This document shows, one piece after another, positions 22,701-33,113 of a stretch of 64,000 nt of DNA (within the stretch, counting starts at the first letter, position 1; every line of letters starts with the position of its first letter). The stretch comes from Aristolochia californica (lineage: Eukaryota > Streptophyta > Magnoliopsida > Piperales > Aristolochiaceae): contig JARWKL010000009.1 of assembly GCA_029961685.1 (NCBI GenBank), forward strand, positions 32,981,708-33,045,707, in the 5' to 3' direction. Under the pieces are notes generated by a model. The model had not been told where the DNA came from. It saw only the letters and a list, made by a program, of their open reading frames with translations, and searched no databases. The position numbers and the translations under genes were made by a program.

Positions 22701-23539
22701 GAATGGGTCGGAGGTCTTGAACAATCTCTCCGATCCTTCAGACTGAAAGAAGATGTACACAGTTACTGTGTTCTTCAAATGGAAGAAGGTTCAGTAAACA
22801 TCAGTGTCAGACTTAAGACTGCTTGGAGGAATGATGGAAATTGTGTAAAACTTGAGTTAATAAAAGATTTTTCATCCAAGTTTTCTTTTCTCTTCTTTTT
22901 CTTTCTTGCTTTGCTAGATTACCATTTGGTGTGGGAAGTGATGCAACTTTCTTCTCTTGCAGCTAGATTGGCAAAATTGCAGGCAGACACCACTCTGACT
23001 GCACCATGCCCCACAACTATCTTATATCCGAAGGCAGGTGGTAATCTTCATTGTTTCACTGCTGTGACTCCCTGCGCTGTGCTAGATGTACTAGCTCCTC
23101 CGTATGAAGAAGCTGCTGGAAGGACTTGTACCTATTACCATGACTACCCTTACTCCACGCTCCGTAAGTGAATTCTCTTGCTATAATTATTATGCAACCC
23201 CATCGCTGGATGGACATTGCATTGAGCAAAAGGTCCGAAAACCCTAACAAGAAAGAGAAGCCGAAAAACAGAACAGTTCTTTTTCTTATTCATTTTGCTG
23301 AATTTTGCTACCAGTTTGTCAGTAATTGCGTCCTGTTGACATCATATGTGCCACATTTATGTTATCCTGTTCTAACCATGAAAACAAGCTTTCTTATGCA
23401 GTCTTATGTGATTGCAGCGGCAGCAGATGAACTCCCAGGTGAAAAAGAGGAAGATCACGCATGGCTTGTAAAAGTGGAATCTCCAGATGACCTCTATATA
23501 CTCCCGGGAAAATATAATGGTCCAAGGGTTCTGGCTTAA
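19779..23539 (+). CDS. PCO: plant cysteine oxidase (thiol dioxygenase), five exons
   Basis: Exons 19779-19890, 21594-21760, 22141-22303, 22963-23163 and 23418-23539 join to 254 residues. Plant cysteine oxidases use O2 to oxidise the N-terminal Cys of ERF-VII transcription factors (also VRN2 and ZPR2), marking them for N-degron degradation; this is the plant oxygen sensor. The iron-binding triad is present: H108 and H110 in [13 protein letters not shown] and H177 in GGNLHCF. The conserved D189 ([10 protein letters not shown]) and C203 (RTCTYY) of the family are also present. The N-terminus ([12 protein letters not shown]) is typical. The last exon uses the acceptor TTGCAG before CGGCAGCAGATGAAC; an acceptor 16 bases upstream would give an early stop. 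Intron 1 carries a hAT relic. Intron 3 contains a copy of the 3' flank. Subtype (PCO1/2 or PCO3-5) is not resolved. Confidence 0.93.
20294..20972 (-). mobile_element. short hAT-type relic in intron 1 of the cysteine oxidase gene
   Basis: The right end reads GTGCCACCCCTA and the left end TACGGTGGCAC, near-inverted copies of the TAGGGGTGGC terminus of the element at 61255-63660. Both elements have subterminal sequence rich in CTCGAG/GAGCTCAAGCTTG-like motifs (here 20340-20420 and 20820-20930). Flanks TTGTTGAC and CCGGTGAC share five of eight positions, compatible with a decayed 8-bp target duplication. No transposase. Confidence 0.6.
22573..22882 (+). repeat. intronic copy of a 0.3-kb direct repeat shared with the 3' flank of the cysteine oxidase gene
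   Basis: This intron 3 segment aligns along its length with 23918-24216. Shared landmarks in order are AAGTCA, GATAA(G)CTTTT, TAATTGAGTT, GATCCTTCAGA, TGAAAGAAGATGT, TCAGACTTAA, GACTGCTTG and TTGAGTTAATAAAA. An AATAAA lies at 22859-22864. Divergence is substantial, so the duplication is old. Confidence 0.8.
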
Positions 23540-23917
23540 CCTTCCGCTTTTGCTGTACACAAGGGTCTTTCCTGTGTATGATAGATCTAGTTTTTGAGCG
23601 CCGGCCGTAAGAAGTTGTAGAATTGACGTAAGTTCTGTAGTGTGGAAATTTGGTGCCTTCATACACGAACGAACATGCAGTAGGTGAAGTTCTTCTCTAT
23701 CGAATCTGCTGCTTTTAGTTCATATATTAGAAGAATATTTTCTAATTTATGCCTGCATCATTGAGTGGACACAGAAGAGCAGAACCCCAATTTTGGGCAT
23801 CTCATGTATGATTTCTTGCTGATCGGGTCTGCAGCGTTCTTCTCCAAATACGGCCGTCAAATTTCTAACAGGAATGATAAAATGAGAGGCATAAATATTT
23901 TTGATCCCAAATTGAAA

Positions 23918-24216
23918 TCTTCGGTATCATCTGCACCTGAGCAAGTCAGGCAGAGTTGATAAATTGAAACTGGGATACTGCTTGAATGGTGAAAAGCTTT
24001 TCGAACTTTTAGATTAATCACTAATTGAGTTGCATTTACAATGAAAATTTTCGAGTTTTGGGATATCCTCTCTGATCCTTCAGATTGAAAGAAGATGTGT
24101 ACTCTGTTGATGTGTCTTCCTTTTACAATCACAGAGAAATCAGTTTCAGACTTAAAAGACTGCTTGAAGGAACCATAGAAATATGTCTCAAAGCTTGAGT
24201 TAATAAAATGTTTTTC
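23918..24216 (+). repeat. 3'-flank copy of the 0.3-kb direct repeat
   Basis: Second copy, starting 380 bp after the stop codon of the cysteine oxidase gene and in the same orientation as the intronic copy. It ends with TTGAGTTAATAAAATG. It probably lies within or at the end of the 3' untranslated region. Confidence 0.8.
24202..24207 (+). terminator. possible poly(A) signal of the cysteine oxidase gene
   Basis: AATAAA in the 3' repeat copy, about 660 bp after the stop. Plant poly(A) signals are loose, so this is only a candidate; the next gene converges from the other strand and ends at 24713. Confidence 0.35.
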
Positions 24217-24712
24217 TATCCAAAATCCTCTGGAAAGAGAAATTTTCAATTTTTTTTAAAGTCCTAGATAACCTTCTGATGGGCATCAGGTTGAGTTTTT
24301 TAAGGAACCTGATCCGATCCGGCCCAAAAAACCCAGGTCAGGGATAGATTGCTCAGGGCTGACTGCTTCGACTTACCCCTCTTCCTCTTGTAGAAACGAA
24401 GGAGGAGAGGGAAGAGCCACCCCTCCCCCCTGCAAAGAAAAGAAAAAAAAAAGAGAGAGAAATACGAAGACCATACTTAGAACACTCACCATTTGTATTG
24501 TTTTCATGGATCATCCTCATTTCGTGCAGAAGCATTAGTGTTTAAACAGAGTGAATACACAACCAGAGAAAGAAAGAAAGAAATTCAACCCTGAGCATCT
24601 ACTCTAAAACAGAGAAGAAAGGTATATTTAAGATAAAACAAATCCGCCATAACCAATAAGAAAAAAACTATAATAATAATAAGAGAGTATATATTTTCGA
24701 GTAAGTAAAATT

Positions 24713-25804
24713 TTATCGTTTAAAAAGGTCACCATGGTCAGCACCTGCGAGTTGTTTGCATAGGCCCAGATACGTAAGGTAGAGCACTCGATCTTTGGCC
24801 CCTGTGCGGTGATTGTTGGTGTGCTTGCAGAAGTATTTAAGCTGCTCCAAGGTACAGCAGCCAAGCATCCCGCCCAAGAGCAGGAAAAGCCAATTGATGC
24901 ATCTCTTTTTCTGGGAATTCACCGGCTTAACGCAGCTGGGCTGTTGGCACATCCGGCATGAAGGGAGGGCAGGGTTCATCCACTCCGCCGGAGCGCGATC
25001 ATGCATGGTGGCCTTGTTTCTTGCTATGTACTCTATAATCTCCTCGAATTTTCTGCACAGTGGGTACTCAATCTCGTATCGGGCTTCGCATCTTTTGCAC
25101 TGTACCTCGCCGGTGATGGCATGGATGCCACTCTGAATGAGATGGCTGAGGCTATGAACGTGGGCACGCCGGTTGGTTGCCCATGGGAATGGCTCGAGGA
25201 CAAAGTCTTCCTTACCAACAGAGGCGGCGCCAGAGTTTCGACGCGCACGAGCAGGTTTCTCTTGTCGGATGTTCGAGGAGAAGGGATTTGCAATATCCCT
25301 GTTCGCATCTCCAGGGGGGAGCTGAGAGAAATAAAATGAGGGAAGCGGTGGTAGAGGTCCTGCAGAAGGATGCGGAAGAAGTAAATAATCCACATTAATT
25401 CTATTTACTTCTTCTACCTGTGAGTGTTCGATGGCGACGGTAATACTGTTAGACGCAGTGTTCTGCTTATCCACGGAAAGATTCGGTCTTACACCCGGCC
25501 GGGGAGAAAGATAGAGCCCGAGACCGTCATCGTGGAAGACTTCAGTAGTCACCGTCTCCCTCATGCTCGCAGTTTGGGACAAACTACTAGGATCGATGGC
25601 GACGGCAATACTATTAGACGCAGTGTGCTGCTCATCCACGGAAAGCTTCGGCCTTACAGCCGTGGAAGAAAGACAAAGCCGGAGACTGTCGTCGTCGAAG
25701 ACTCCAGTAGTCATCGTCTCATTCATGCTCGCGGACTGGGACAAACTACTAGGATAGTGGGCACTCGATGACATCGGATCACTCATCCTTCTCTTTTTGC
25801 TCAT
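24713..25804 (-). CDS. DUF7086 domain protein with duplicated N-terminal module
   Basis: Uninterrupted frame of 363 residues. The C-terminal half (about 203-355) is the plant DUF7086 region: PFPWATNRRAHVHSLSHL, GIHAITGEVQCKRCEARYEI, MHDRAPAEWMNP and INWLFLLLGGMLGCCTLEQL. Cysteine pairs CKRC and CRMC could bind zinc. Members are plant-specific and of unknown biochemical role. Residues 19-70 and 73-125 are a tandem repeat (SSLSQSASMNETMTTGVF against SSLSQTASMRETVTTEVF, both ending TASNSIxVAI), also visible in the DNA at about 25424-25750. The region between, rich in Pro, Ser and Arg, looks disordered. The ATG at 25804 gives a basic start (MSKKRRMSDP). The gene converges with the cysteine oxidase gene. 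Confidence 0.88.
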   Translation of the reverse strand: MSKKRRMSDPMSSSAHYPSSLSQSASMNETMTTGVFDDDSLRLCLSSTAVRPKLSVDEQHTASNSIAVAIDPSSLSQTASMRETVTTEVFHDDGLGLYLSPRPGVRPNLSVDKQNTASNSITVAIEHSQVEEVNRINVDYLLLPHPSAGPLPPLPSFYFSQLPPGDANRDIANPFSSNIRQEKPARARRNSGAASVGKEDFVLEPFPWATNRRAHVHSLSHLIQSGIHAITGEVQCKRCEARYEIEYPLCRKFEEIIEYIARNKATMHDRAPAEWMNPALPSCRMCQQPSCVKPVNSQKKRCINWLFLLLGGMLGCCTLEQLKYFCKHTNNHRTGAKDRVLYLTYLGLCKQLAGADHGDLFKR

Positions 25805-28461
25805 TCGTGGTCTTCCGCCCCTGCGCAGAAACAGTTACAGAGAAAAAATTTCTTGCATGAGATCAAAATAGGAGACGACCTGTTAAAGCGGAGTTACGAA
25901 TAGTTGGGACAAGCTTTCTGAATCTTATATGGGGTCGAGAGGTTTTCGGAGTTTGCGGAGACGGCAGCGTCTCCCTCTCGCCCCCTACCCCTCTATGGAA
26001 ATCGAATTTGCAAAAAAGTCGGAGATGAAACCTCCCGTGTAAGCCAACCGGGATAGGAATCGGGATTCAGAGAAACTACCGGGATAGAAAAACAGTTCAA
26101 ATAGTTTATCTCTTAATTTAATTAAAATTTAAGAGAGAAATGGGATTGAGAAGAAATCGATATTCGGAGACTGTTGATATTGTTTACGGAGTTTCCAGAA
26201 AAATCGGGATTCAGACAATTCCTTGTTATCGATTACCTAACAAACTCTAGTTGCTTCTTTCCGCTCGCCTCTTCGGCTTCTGCTCTGCCTCTTCGTCTTC
26301 GGATGCTTTCATTCCTGGGACATCTTCTTCTCTTCATTGCTTTTTTTTCGTGCTCAATACAACTGCTTCTTTGCTCTTCTCCTCATTGTTTCTCTTCTTT
26401 TTCTGCTCCTTGTTCCTTCTCTGCTGCTCCTCTCCTCTTCATTTCTGTTTTCCTGCTTTTTCTCTTCTCTCCTCTTCATTGCTTCTCTTCTACTTCTTTT
26501 CTGCCGCCCCTCTTCTCCTTTGCATCTTTCTTCGTTCTGCTTCCTCATTAATTCTTCATTTCTTTACCGAGAAGAAGCAGGTGGCCGTTAGGACTTTCCT
26601 GGAGGGGAATCGGAGGCTCGGGGTTCCGGCTCCTAATGAGTCGTCGTCGGTCTGAGAATGAGTTGCTCGGTGCTCGAGGTATTAGTAAAGAAAGTCTCAT
26701 ATGGTCTAAAGAATACTTTTTTTGTCTCTCCAAACGGTTGACAGTTGATATATTTATGTTTGCTATTCTATAAATGACACTTTCGGTTACTACTGATGGT
26801 TCCTTGTATTCTGGTTTCTGTGCGGGTTGTGCTGGAGATCTGTTTTTTGAAGACCCATGTTCATATATTGCCAGATTTCACACCAGACTTTGCTTCTCAA
26901 CTTCATGAACGACTAATCTGATCTTCGAAGATCGTAAGCTTGCTGAAATTGGAAATACAGTAACTATACGGTAAGAAGCCTCCAGTATGAAGCTTCCAGC
27001 TTTGAACCAGTGCCATTCAACCTCGGTCGATCAAAAGACTACGTGGGTGCCATCGGAGGAAAGGATTTTGTATTGCCTCCTTCCCTTGATTCTTTCCCAC
27101 TTCTGTTGTAGCAGGAGAATTGCAATAACAAGTTGATTTACTGGATGGCCGAAGCAAAGGGAACAAAGCTTACAGTGGTGACTTGGTGAGTCAATTTGAC
27201 GAGATTCATCGAGATTGAACCATGAAGCCTGCCGTAGTTCCAAATAGAACTCGACGACTCAATAAATTAACCTTTTCTGACCAGTTAAGAAAGAAGAAAT
27301 GAGCAAATTCTAATGTTCAACAGTTATGATGGGTGGGTTTTTTCTTCTTCTGCAGAAACAGCTTTTGGAAGGAAGGATGTTGTTTTAACTTCACAAGTAT
27401 AAACCATAGCCATCTTTAAAATTTTCTTTCCCCTCAGTACTTCGAGTTCTCTTGTGTTCCAGGTCTTTAAAAACAGAGGAAGAATCCTCAGTAAAATCAG
27501 AGGCGGATATGATCTGAGAGTCAATTATACGAAAAAAGAATTACATGAGAATATGGCAAGGAAATACATAAGTTGTCAATAAAATCATTTCTTTTATCTT
27601 GTTTAACTTCAGGCTCCGTCTTGACATTGCCACATGCAATACTTCTTCATAATAGCTCAGTTACTTGTAGAAGATGGACGTTTGGCTGTCTGAAGCAGTA
27701 TGTAACGATTGAACCCTGCGCTTACTACTGATTGTGCAATCATTTCCACTGGCTTGACCCATCGGAGAGGCAAGAATAATAACAAAGTCTGGAATCTGGG
27801 AATCCATGAACCACCTACCAGTCGATTAATATGGGCCTAATAGTTGTAATTTGTAAACGAAACATTCAATTGCCCTTGAGGCTCATAGGGTGGCACTGTC
27901 ATGGGTCAGTCTTCCTGCGAGCATGTTCGCCAATATCTCTTCACCATGATGAGCATCTGCAGCATTTCAATTTGTGCACTCTTGTCTGTGTTCTTCCAGT
28001 GAACAAGGGTCTCATAACCATTGGTGCTCGGAATCAGTCACACCAGGCCCTTCCATTAATCACTGAGTATGAAGCCGGAGCAGATGGCTAAAGCATCTCA
28101 GGTCCATACCAACTTGAGACACTTCATGACAAGGACACTACCCTGAAGAAGCAAAAGAAAAAGCAAATGCACAAGAGATGAACTAGGAACCAGTCAAGAA
28201 ACTATTTTAGAACTAGGATGACTTAGAGAAACATAAAATCTAGATAGAAGGTGTAATAAAATTAGCAAAATCAGATACAGAGAAAATTCTATCCTCTTTT
28301 GTTTTGTTTGCCCTTACCTTCAACTTTCTTCTTCCCCATTATGCAATCCTCTTGCCAGATATCCAGGCAACACATGCAAATCAGTATGAGCTAAGTGCCA
28401 TTGTCACTACTGATCCTTTTGTTAGATAACATGAGGTACGTATTCCACCTTAGAACAAGTG
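25805..28461. other. intergenic region with pyrimidine-rich tract; no gene seen
   Basis: Positions 26230-26540 are dominated by TTCTTC/CTCTTC on the plus strand, which produces overlapping low-complexity frames in all plus frames and no domain. GGGATAG/GGGATTCAGA sequences repeat at 26050-26090 and 26200-26220. Positions 26800-28450 contain short frames without family resemblance; part may be the 3' untranslated region of the minus-strand PPR gene that ends at 28462. Confidence 0.45.
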
Positions 28462-31080
28462 TCATGAATGAACCCCTTCCTCATCATCAAAAATTAAGTT
28501 GGGCTTGTATCCTACCCACTTCATCTCAACTATCAACTCGTTCAGCATTTCATATATCACTTTCCATCTCGGATGAGCCTTATCACCCACAAGAAAGCTA
28601 TGCAGCTCACTCTTTACTTCAATCCAGCTACATCCAGGCTCCTTCTTCAGCCTATTCTGTCTCATCACCCTTCTCATCTTTGAAACCTCTCCCCACCTTC
28701 CTGCCTCAGCATAGATATTTGATAGAAGAACGTAAGCTGCTGAATCTTCTGGATCCAGTTGTAAAATGGACTTTGAAGCATGTTCAGCCACTTCCACATT
28801 TCCATGTATCTTGCAAACACTAAGTAATGCTCGCCAAATAACTGCATCAGCTTCAAAGGGCATCTCAAGAATAAGCTTCAAAGCATCATGTACTCCTCTT
28901 GATCGGCCAACTATATCTACCATACAGGAATAGTGCTCCAACTGTGGATCCAGGCCATATTGATTTAACATAGAATCAAAATACTTCAACCCTTCATCAA
29001 ACAAGCCAACATATCCACACGCTCTAAGAACAGCAATGAATGTTGCATGGTTTGGTTTTACATTCTCTTGCTGCATTCTTTTAAACATTTTAATTGCCTC
29101 TAAACCAAGACCATGTTGTGAATACCCACAAATAATGGCATTCCATGAAACAAAATCCCGTTCTTTCATCTTTTCAAACATTAGAAGTGAATCTTGCATA
29201 TTCCCACATTTTGAGTACATGTCCACCAAAGTGCTTGATATATAAACATCTGTTTGCAGTTGGTGCTTTAATATTTGTGAGTGGATTTGCTTCCCCAATC
29301 CAACAGTCGCTAAATTGGCACAGGTATCAAGAATGGTAGCATATGTGAAATTATCAGGCTTCAGGCCCTTTACCAACATCTTGGAGAAAATATCCTGTGC
29401 CTCTTCACTCCGTTTCTGTGTCACAAATCCTGATATAATTGCATTCCAGGAAACTATTGTCTGCATGCCAATTCTATTGTGGATCTTCTCTGCCTCTTCC
29501 ACATTCCCACTCTTACAGTACATGTCAACCAGGGTGCTTCCAACAAATGAGTCTAGACTAAATCCTGATTTAATGATTCTGTTATGAATCTCCTTACCCC
29601 TTTTCAGATCTTGCAAACTGGCACAAGCTTTGAGAATACTCCCATAAGTGAAAACATCAGGTTGCATCCCCCATGACAACATCTGATCATAATGTGATAA
29701 AGTTTCTTCACTCTGTCTATTCTGCTCATACGCTGTTATGATGGCATTCAAAGAGACAGAATCTCTTATCTTCATATCATAAAACATTCTGCAAGCCTCA
29801 GGAAGGGCACCACATTTTCCATACATGTCAAGTATAGCGTTTGATACACAAGTGCCAGAGTCAAGATTAAGCTTAATCGCTAGGCCATGAACCTGTGAGC
29901 CTTCTAAAAAACCTTCAACTCCTGCACAAGCACTAAATACTCCAGAAAGACTAACCTCATCAGCACCAAATCCAGACCTTTGCAAAAGTTGAAATAGTTG
30001 TACAGCTTCCAAATTTTGATCATTGCGAGCGTGCCCAACAATAATAGCATTCCATGACTGCAAGTTATAGTTTGGCAACAAGAAGAAAACACTTCTAGCA
30101 TCATCCAAACTATTGCATTTTGCATACATATCTAAAACGGCAGTGCCTACAATAGTATCCAAACTGAAACTGGTTTTGAAAGCATGAGCATGAAGCTGAC
30201 GACCCAAATACAGAAATAAAAGACCCGCGCATGACCTAAAAACACTGGCATATGTAGACTGGCTCACCCCAACTCCTTCTGCCTGCATTACTTTGAACAC
30301 TTCCAAACTCCTGATCAACTCATCATTTTGAACATAACCCGCTATTATTGCACTCCAGGAAACTGAATTTTTTTCTGGCATTTCTAAAAAAAATAAATTT
30401 GATTCTTCCAACCTCTTACATTTAGAATACATATCAACCAATGCACTGCCTGTCACCACATCCCTATCAAAACCTGTGCGAACAGCTAGTGCATGCATTT
30501 GAATTCCCAATTCAAGATTCTCTAAATTTGAACATAGCTTAAAAACAACAGCAAAGGTAGTGCGGTCCAATTTTACACCCATTTGCTCCATTTCTAAGAA
30601 AAGTTCAATTGCCTTCCAGTAATTCCCATTCTGCAAATACCCAGAAATGAGAGAATTCCATGATATCACGTCTCTCTCAGGCATAGTATCAAATAAATCT
30701 TTTGCCAATCCCATCAAGCCACAACCAGAGTAGCCAAATATAATTGCATTCCACGATACTGTGTCTCTGAGAATCATTTGATTGAATACTTTGTGCGCAT
30801 AATCCATTTTGGAGCATTTGATGTACATATGCATCAAACAATTTGTTACAAAGACGGTTGGAAGAAAACCGGACGTGATCATTAGTGCATGGGCTTGTTG
30901 TCCAGTGTCTAGTTGTCTTAGATACGAACTTTCTTGGAACATCTGAGAGAAAGTTTTCTTCGTTGGAAGCGTCTGACTTGAAACATGAGAAAAAGACTGA
31001 GAAAGGACGAGACGTTGCTGTGGAGATTTGAGAAGGCGAAAGCAAATTCGAAATACGAAAGGATAATGAGGTGAACCCAT
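28462..31080 (-). CDS. MEF13: PLS-class pentatricopeptide repeat protein, MEF13-like RNA editing factor
   Basis: Single exon of 872 residues. About twenty PPR motifs of the P, L and S types run from residue 60 to about 780, for example VSWNAIIFGYSGCGLMGLAK, DVISWNSLISGYLQNGNYWK and YISSTLVDMYSKCGNMQDSL. An E and E+ extension follows (EPGCSWIEVKSELHSFLVGD, then KWVGYKPNL) with no DYW deaminase domain. Motif order and the TFSQMFQE/GQQAHALMITSGF start match Arabidopsis At3g02330 (MEF13), which is needed for C-to-U editing at several mitochondrial sites. E-type factors recruit a DYW partner in trans. The Arg/Ser-rich N-terminus fits mitochondrial import. Intron-free structure is usual for the family. 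Orthology is inferred from similarity only. Confidence 0.9.
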   Translation of the reverse strand: MGSPHYPFVFRICFRLLKSPQQRLVLSQSFSHVSSQTLPTKKTFSQMFQESSYLRQLDTGQQAHALMITSGFLPTVFVTNCLMHMYIKCSKMDYAHKVFNQMILRDTVSWNAIIFGYSGCGLMGLAKDLFDTMPERDVISWNSLISGYLQNGNYWKAIELFLEMEQMGVKLDRTTFAVVFKLCSNLENLELGIQMHALAVRTGFDRDVVTGSALVDMYSKCKRLEESNLFFLEMPEKNSVSWSAIIAGYVQNDELIRSLEVFKVMQAEGVGVSQSTYASVFRSCAGLLFLYLGRQLHAHAFKTSFSLDTIVGTAVLDMYAKCNSLDDARSVFFLLPNYNLQSWNAIIVGHARNDQNLEAVQLFQLLQRSGFGADEVSLSGVFSACAGVEGFLEGSQVHGLAIKLNLDSGTCVSNAILDMYGKCGALPEACRMFYDMKIRDSVSLNAIITAYEQNRQSEETLSHYDQMLSWGMQPDVFTYGSILKACASLQDLKRGKEIHNRIIKSGFSLDSFVGSTLVDMYCKSGNVEEAEKIHNRIGMQTIVSWNAIISGFVTQKRSEEAQDIFSKMLVKGLKPDNFTYATILDTCANLATVGLGKQIHSQILKHQLQTDVYISSTLVDMYSKCGNMQDSLLMFEKMKERDFVSWNAIICGYSQHGLGLEAIKMFKRMQQENVKPNHATFIAVLRACGYVGLFDEGLKYFDSMLNQYGLDPQLEHYSCMVDIVGRSRGVHDALKLILEMPFEADAVIWRALLSVCKIHGNVEVAEHASKSILQLDPEDSAAYVLLSNIYAEAGRWGEVSKMRRVMRQNRLKKEPGCSWIEVKSELHSFLVGDKAHPRWKVIYEMLNELIVEMKWVGYKPNLIFDDEEGVHS

Positions 31081-33113
31081 TGTAAGTTTGGGTCATAGTT
31101 GCTGACATACAAGTCGTTTCATAGAAAATATTCAACAAAATTGTCGGAGTTTCCACCTCTTCTGCCATCACCTCCTGGAGTGAAAACTAATCTCATCAAT
31201 CCCACAAATTAAAAATGCACAAACACGACTCAAAACCACTCCCAATGGAAAGGAAAGAATCTCCATAGTCATCGCTTCGCATAGAGAGATGAATAACTCA
31301 ACTGCCCTTCCAGATTCAGCTGAAAGACTTGTATTCACTCTCCAAAATTTTCAGTTCTGGTGAATCTCAATGTAAAGCATGGCCGCAGGAATCATGTTTG
31401 AGCCTCGTTGGTTGTTGTCATCAGGCAATGTAACAGATGTACGTAGAGTCCAACTTCTGCAAATGTTGGCAACTTGACGTCTCAACCTGTCTGAGTTGCG
31501 CACCTGAACCTACACTTCACGGTGCAGCTGCTTCGTAGTTCATTCAGCAAAGCTGTGAAATAAATGGAAAATCCATAAACCGGAGTGCGCTTGTTCTATT
31601 AGATAGACCAACTTCTGGCGCTTTTTTTTTTTTTTCTAGGGAAACCAATTTTGATAGGTATTGTCCCTTTTCCAATTTTCTAGGGAGACCAGTTTTGAAT
31701 TTGGAGGGAAGTATACTGTTTGTTTAAAATATTTTCTGAAACAATGCACTGAAATCCAATGGGTACTTACAGAAATGTTCATTAATATTTCTTCAAACTA
31801 AAAGGTTAAATAGTAAAAAATATATACTCAATTCACCAAGTGTCTAGCAAAATTAAAAATTAGTTATTATAATTTTTTATTTTTTATCATTGCTTCTTAG
31901 AATTTTCCCTTAGTTTCCATGAATTTTGTTTTGAAAAGCTTTATTAAGAGGGGAGATTGCATGGATAGCCTCCCATTCCCTAACATGTTTTTTTTTTTTT
32001 TTTCATCACATACGAAGTGCCATTTTCTGCTCCCTTTCCTGTCCCTTCTGTTTCCAGTTTCTGCTTAGGATTCGGATAATCATGGCTTACAAACAACAAG
32101 CGGAGTGTTTTTTTTTTTTTTTTTTTGAAAAGTGATTTAAATCTAAAAATTGTGAACAACCTAAAATTCCAATATACTTGCACATCAAGTACAAAACCCT
32201 GAATTTTTCTAATAAAACTTTACAAATGTTCAAAATCCAAGAATAAACTCTTCTGTAGCTTTGCAAGCCAGATGAAGGGAGTTAGTGGAGTTCAGCAGGG
32301 GACTTCTCGCAACTGAACTTGCCTAGGGTCTTCATACTGTCATAACTGCCCTATCTAGAGAGAGGTCTCTCCAACCCCAAGAAGGTATGCTCGTGTCCGC
32401 CGAACCCCTGCTTTCTGGACGGAAGTCTCCTGCCTCCTAGAGTGCTATCCATCCCATGGGGAAAACCCACTCGGTTGCAAAAAGACCATAGGATACGAAA
32501 GATGCAGAAGCAGCCTCACGAATATATCCTTACTGAAGTCATGGTTATTTCTGCAGGGCTGCAGGACCTGGCCTTCAGCCCTAAATTCTCAACAAAGTTT
32601 TAGACGCAATTTATATATGAAAAGAATGAAGAATAATAGGTTAGTAAAATGCTAGAGTCCCTGATCAAATATTAAAGTAGATTGTGCCCGATAGGTAGCA
32701 GGAAGTGCATGTGGAGTTTCTGCAAAGATAACAACATTAGCCAAGAACCCAAAAGACTAGATATAAAAGACCAGGATATCGCTTTCAGGAGTATGTGCAG
32801 TTAGAACAGCACATGGTTGATATATCACACATCCATTTAATACTGCCAAAACTGTAGCTATCTTCTCAGAAATCTACAACAGAGCAATGCCAATGACAAC
32901 TTGTATGCCTCTGTGACAGAAGGATGATGAGTATTTCACTTATATAGAGAATGTGGGACCTTGCAAACATTGCATCACATACAGATGGTGTAGAGGGGTT
33001 TCATGCATGATGGCAAATAATGGAAAGGCACATCAGGATGTTCATCTATATTCGTCCTTGATTGACATTTTCGGTGCTGGTGAAAGAGATGCAGAACACA
33101 ACACCCATCTACA
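31081..33113. other. intergenic region and 3' untranslated part of the DUF2232 gene
   Basis: No gene was found. Poly(T) runs lie at about 31621-31636, 31987-32003 and 32109-32126. The last two are close together and could be reverse-strand tails of small retroposed sequences, but no target duplications were seen. Sequence from about 32600 to 33113 probably contains the 3' untranslated region of the minus-strand gene ending at 33114. Confidence 0.4.

Noticed and set aside
26174..26655. Overlapping Ser/Leu/Phe-rich frames resembling membrane proteins
   Set aside because: Produced by a pyrimidine-rich low-complexity tract that is open in several frames.
29036..30125. Several frames opposite or shifted to the PPR gene
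   Set aside because: Shadows of the 872-residue PPR coding frame.
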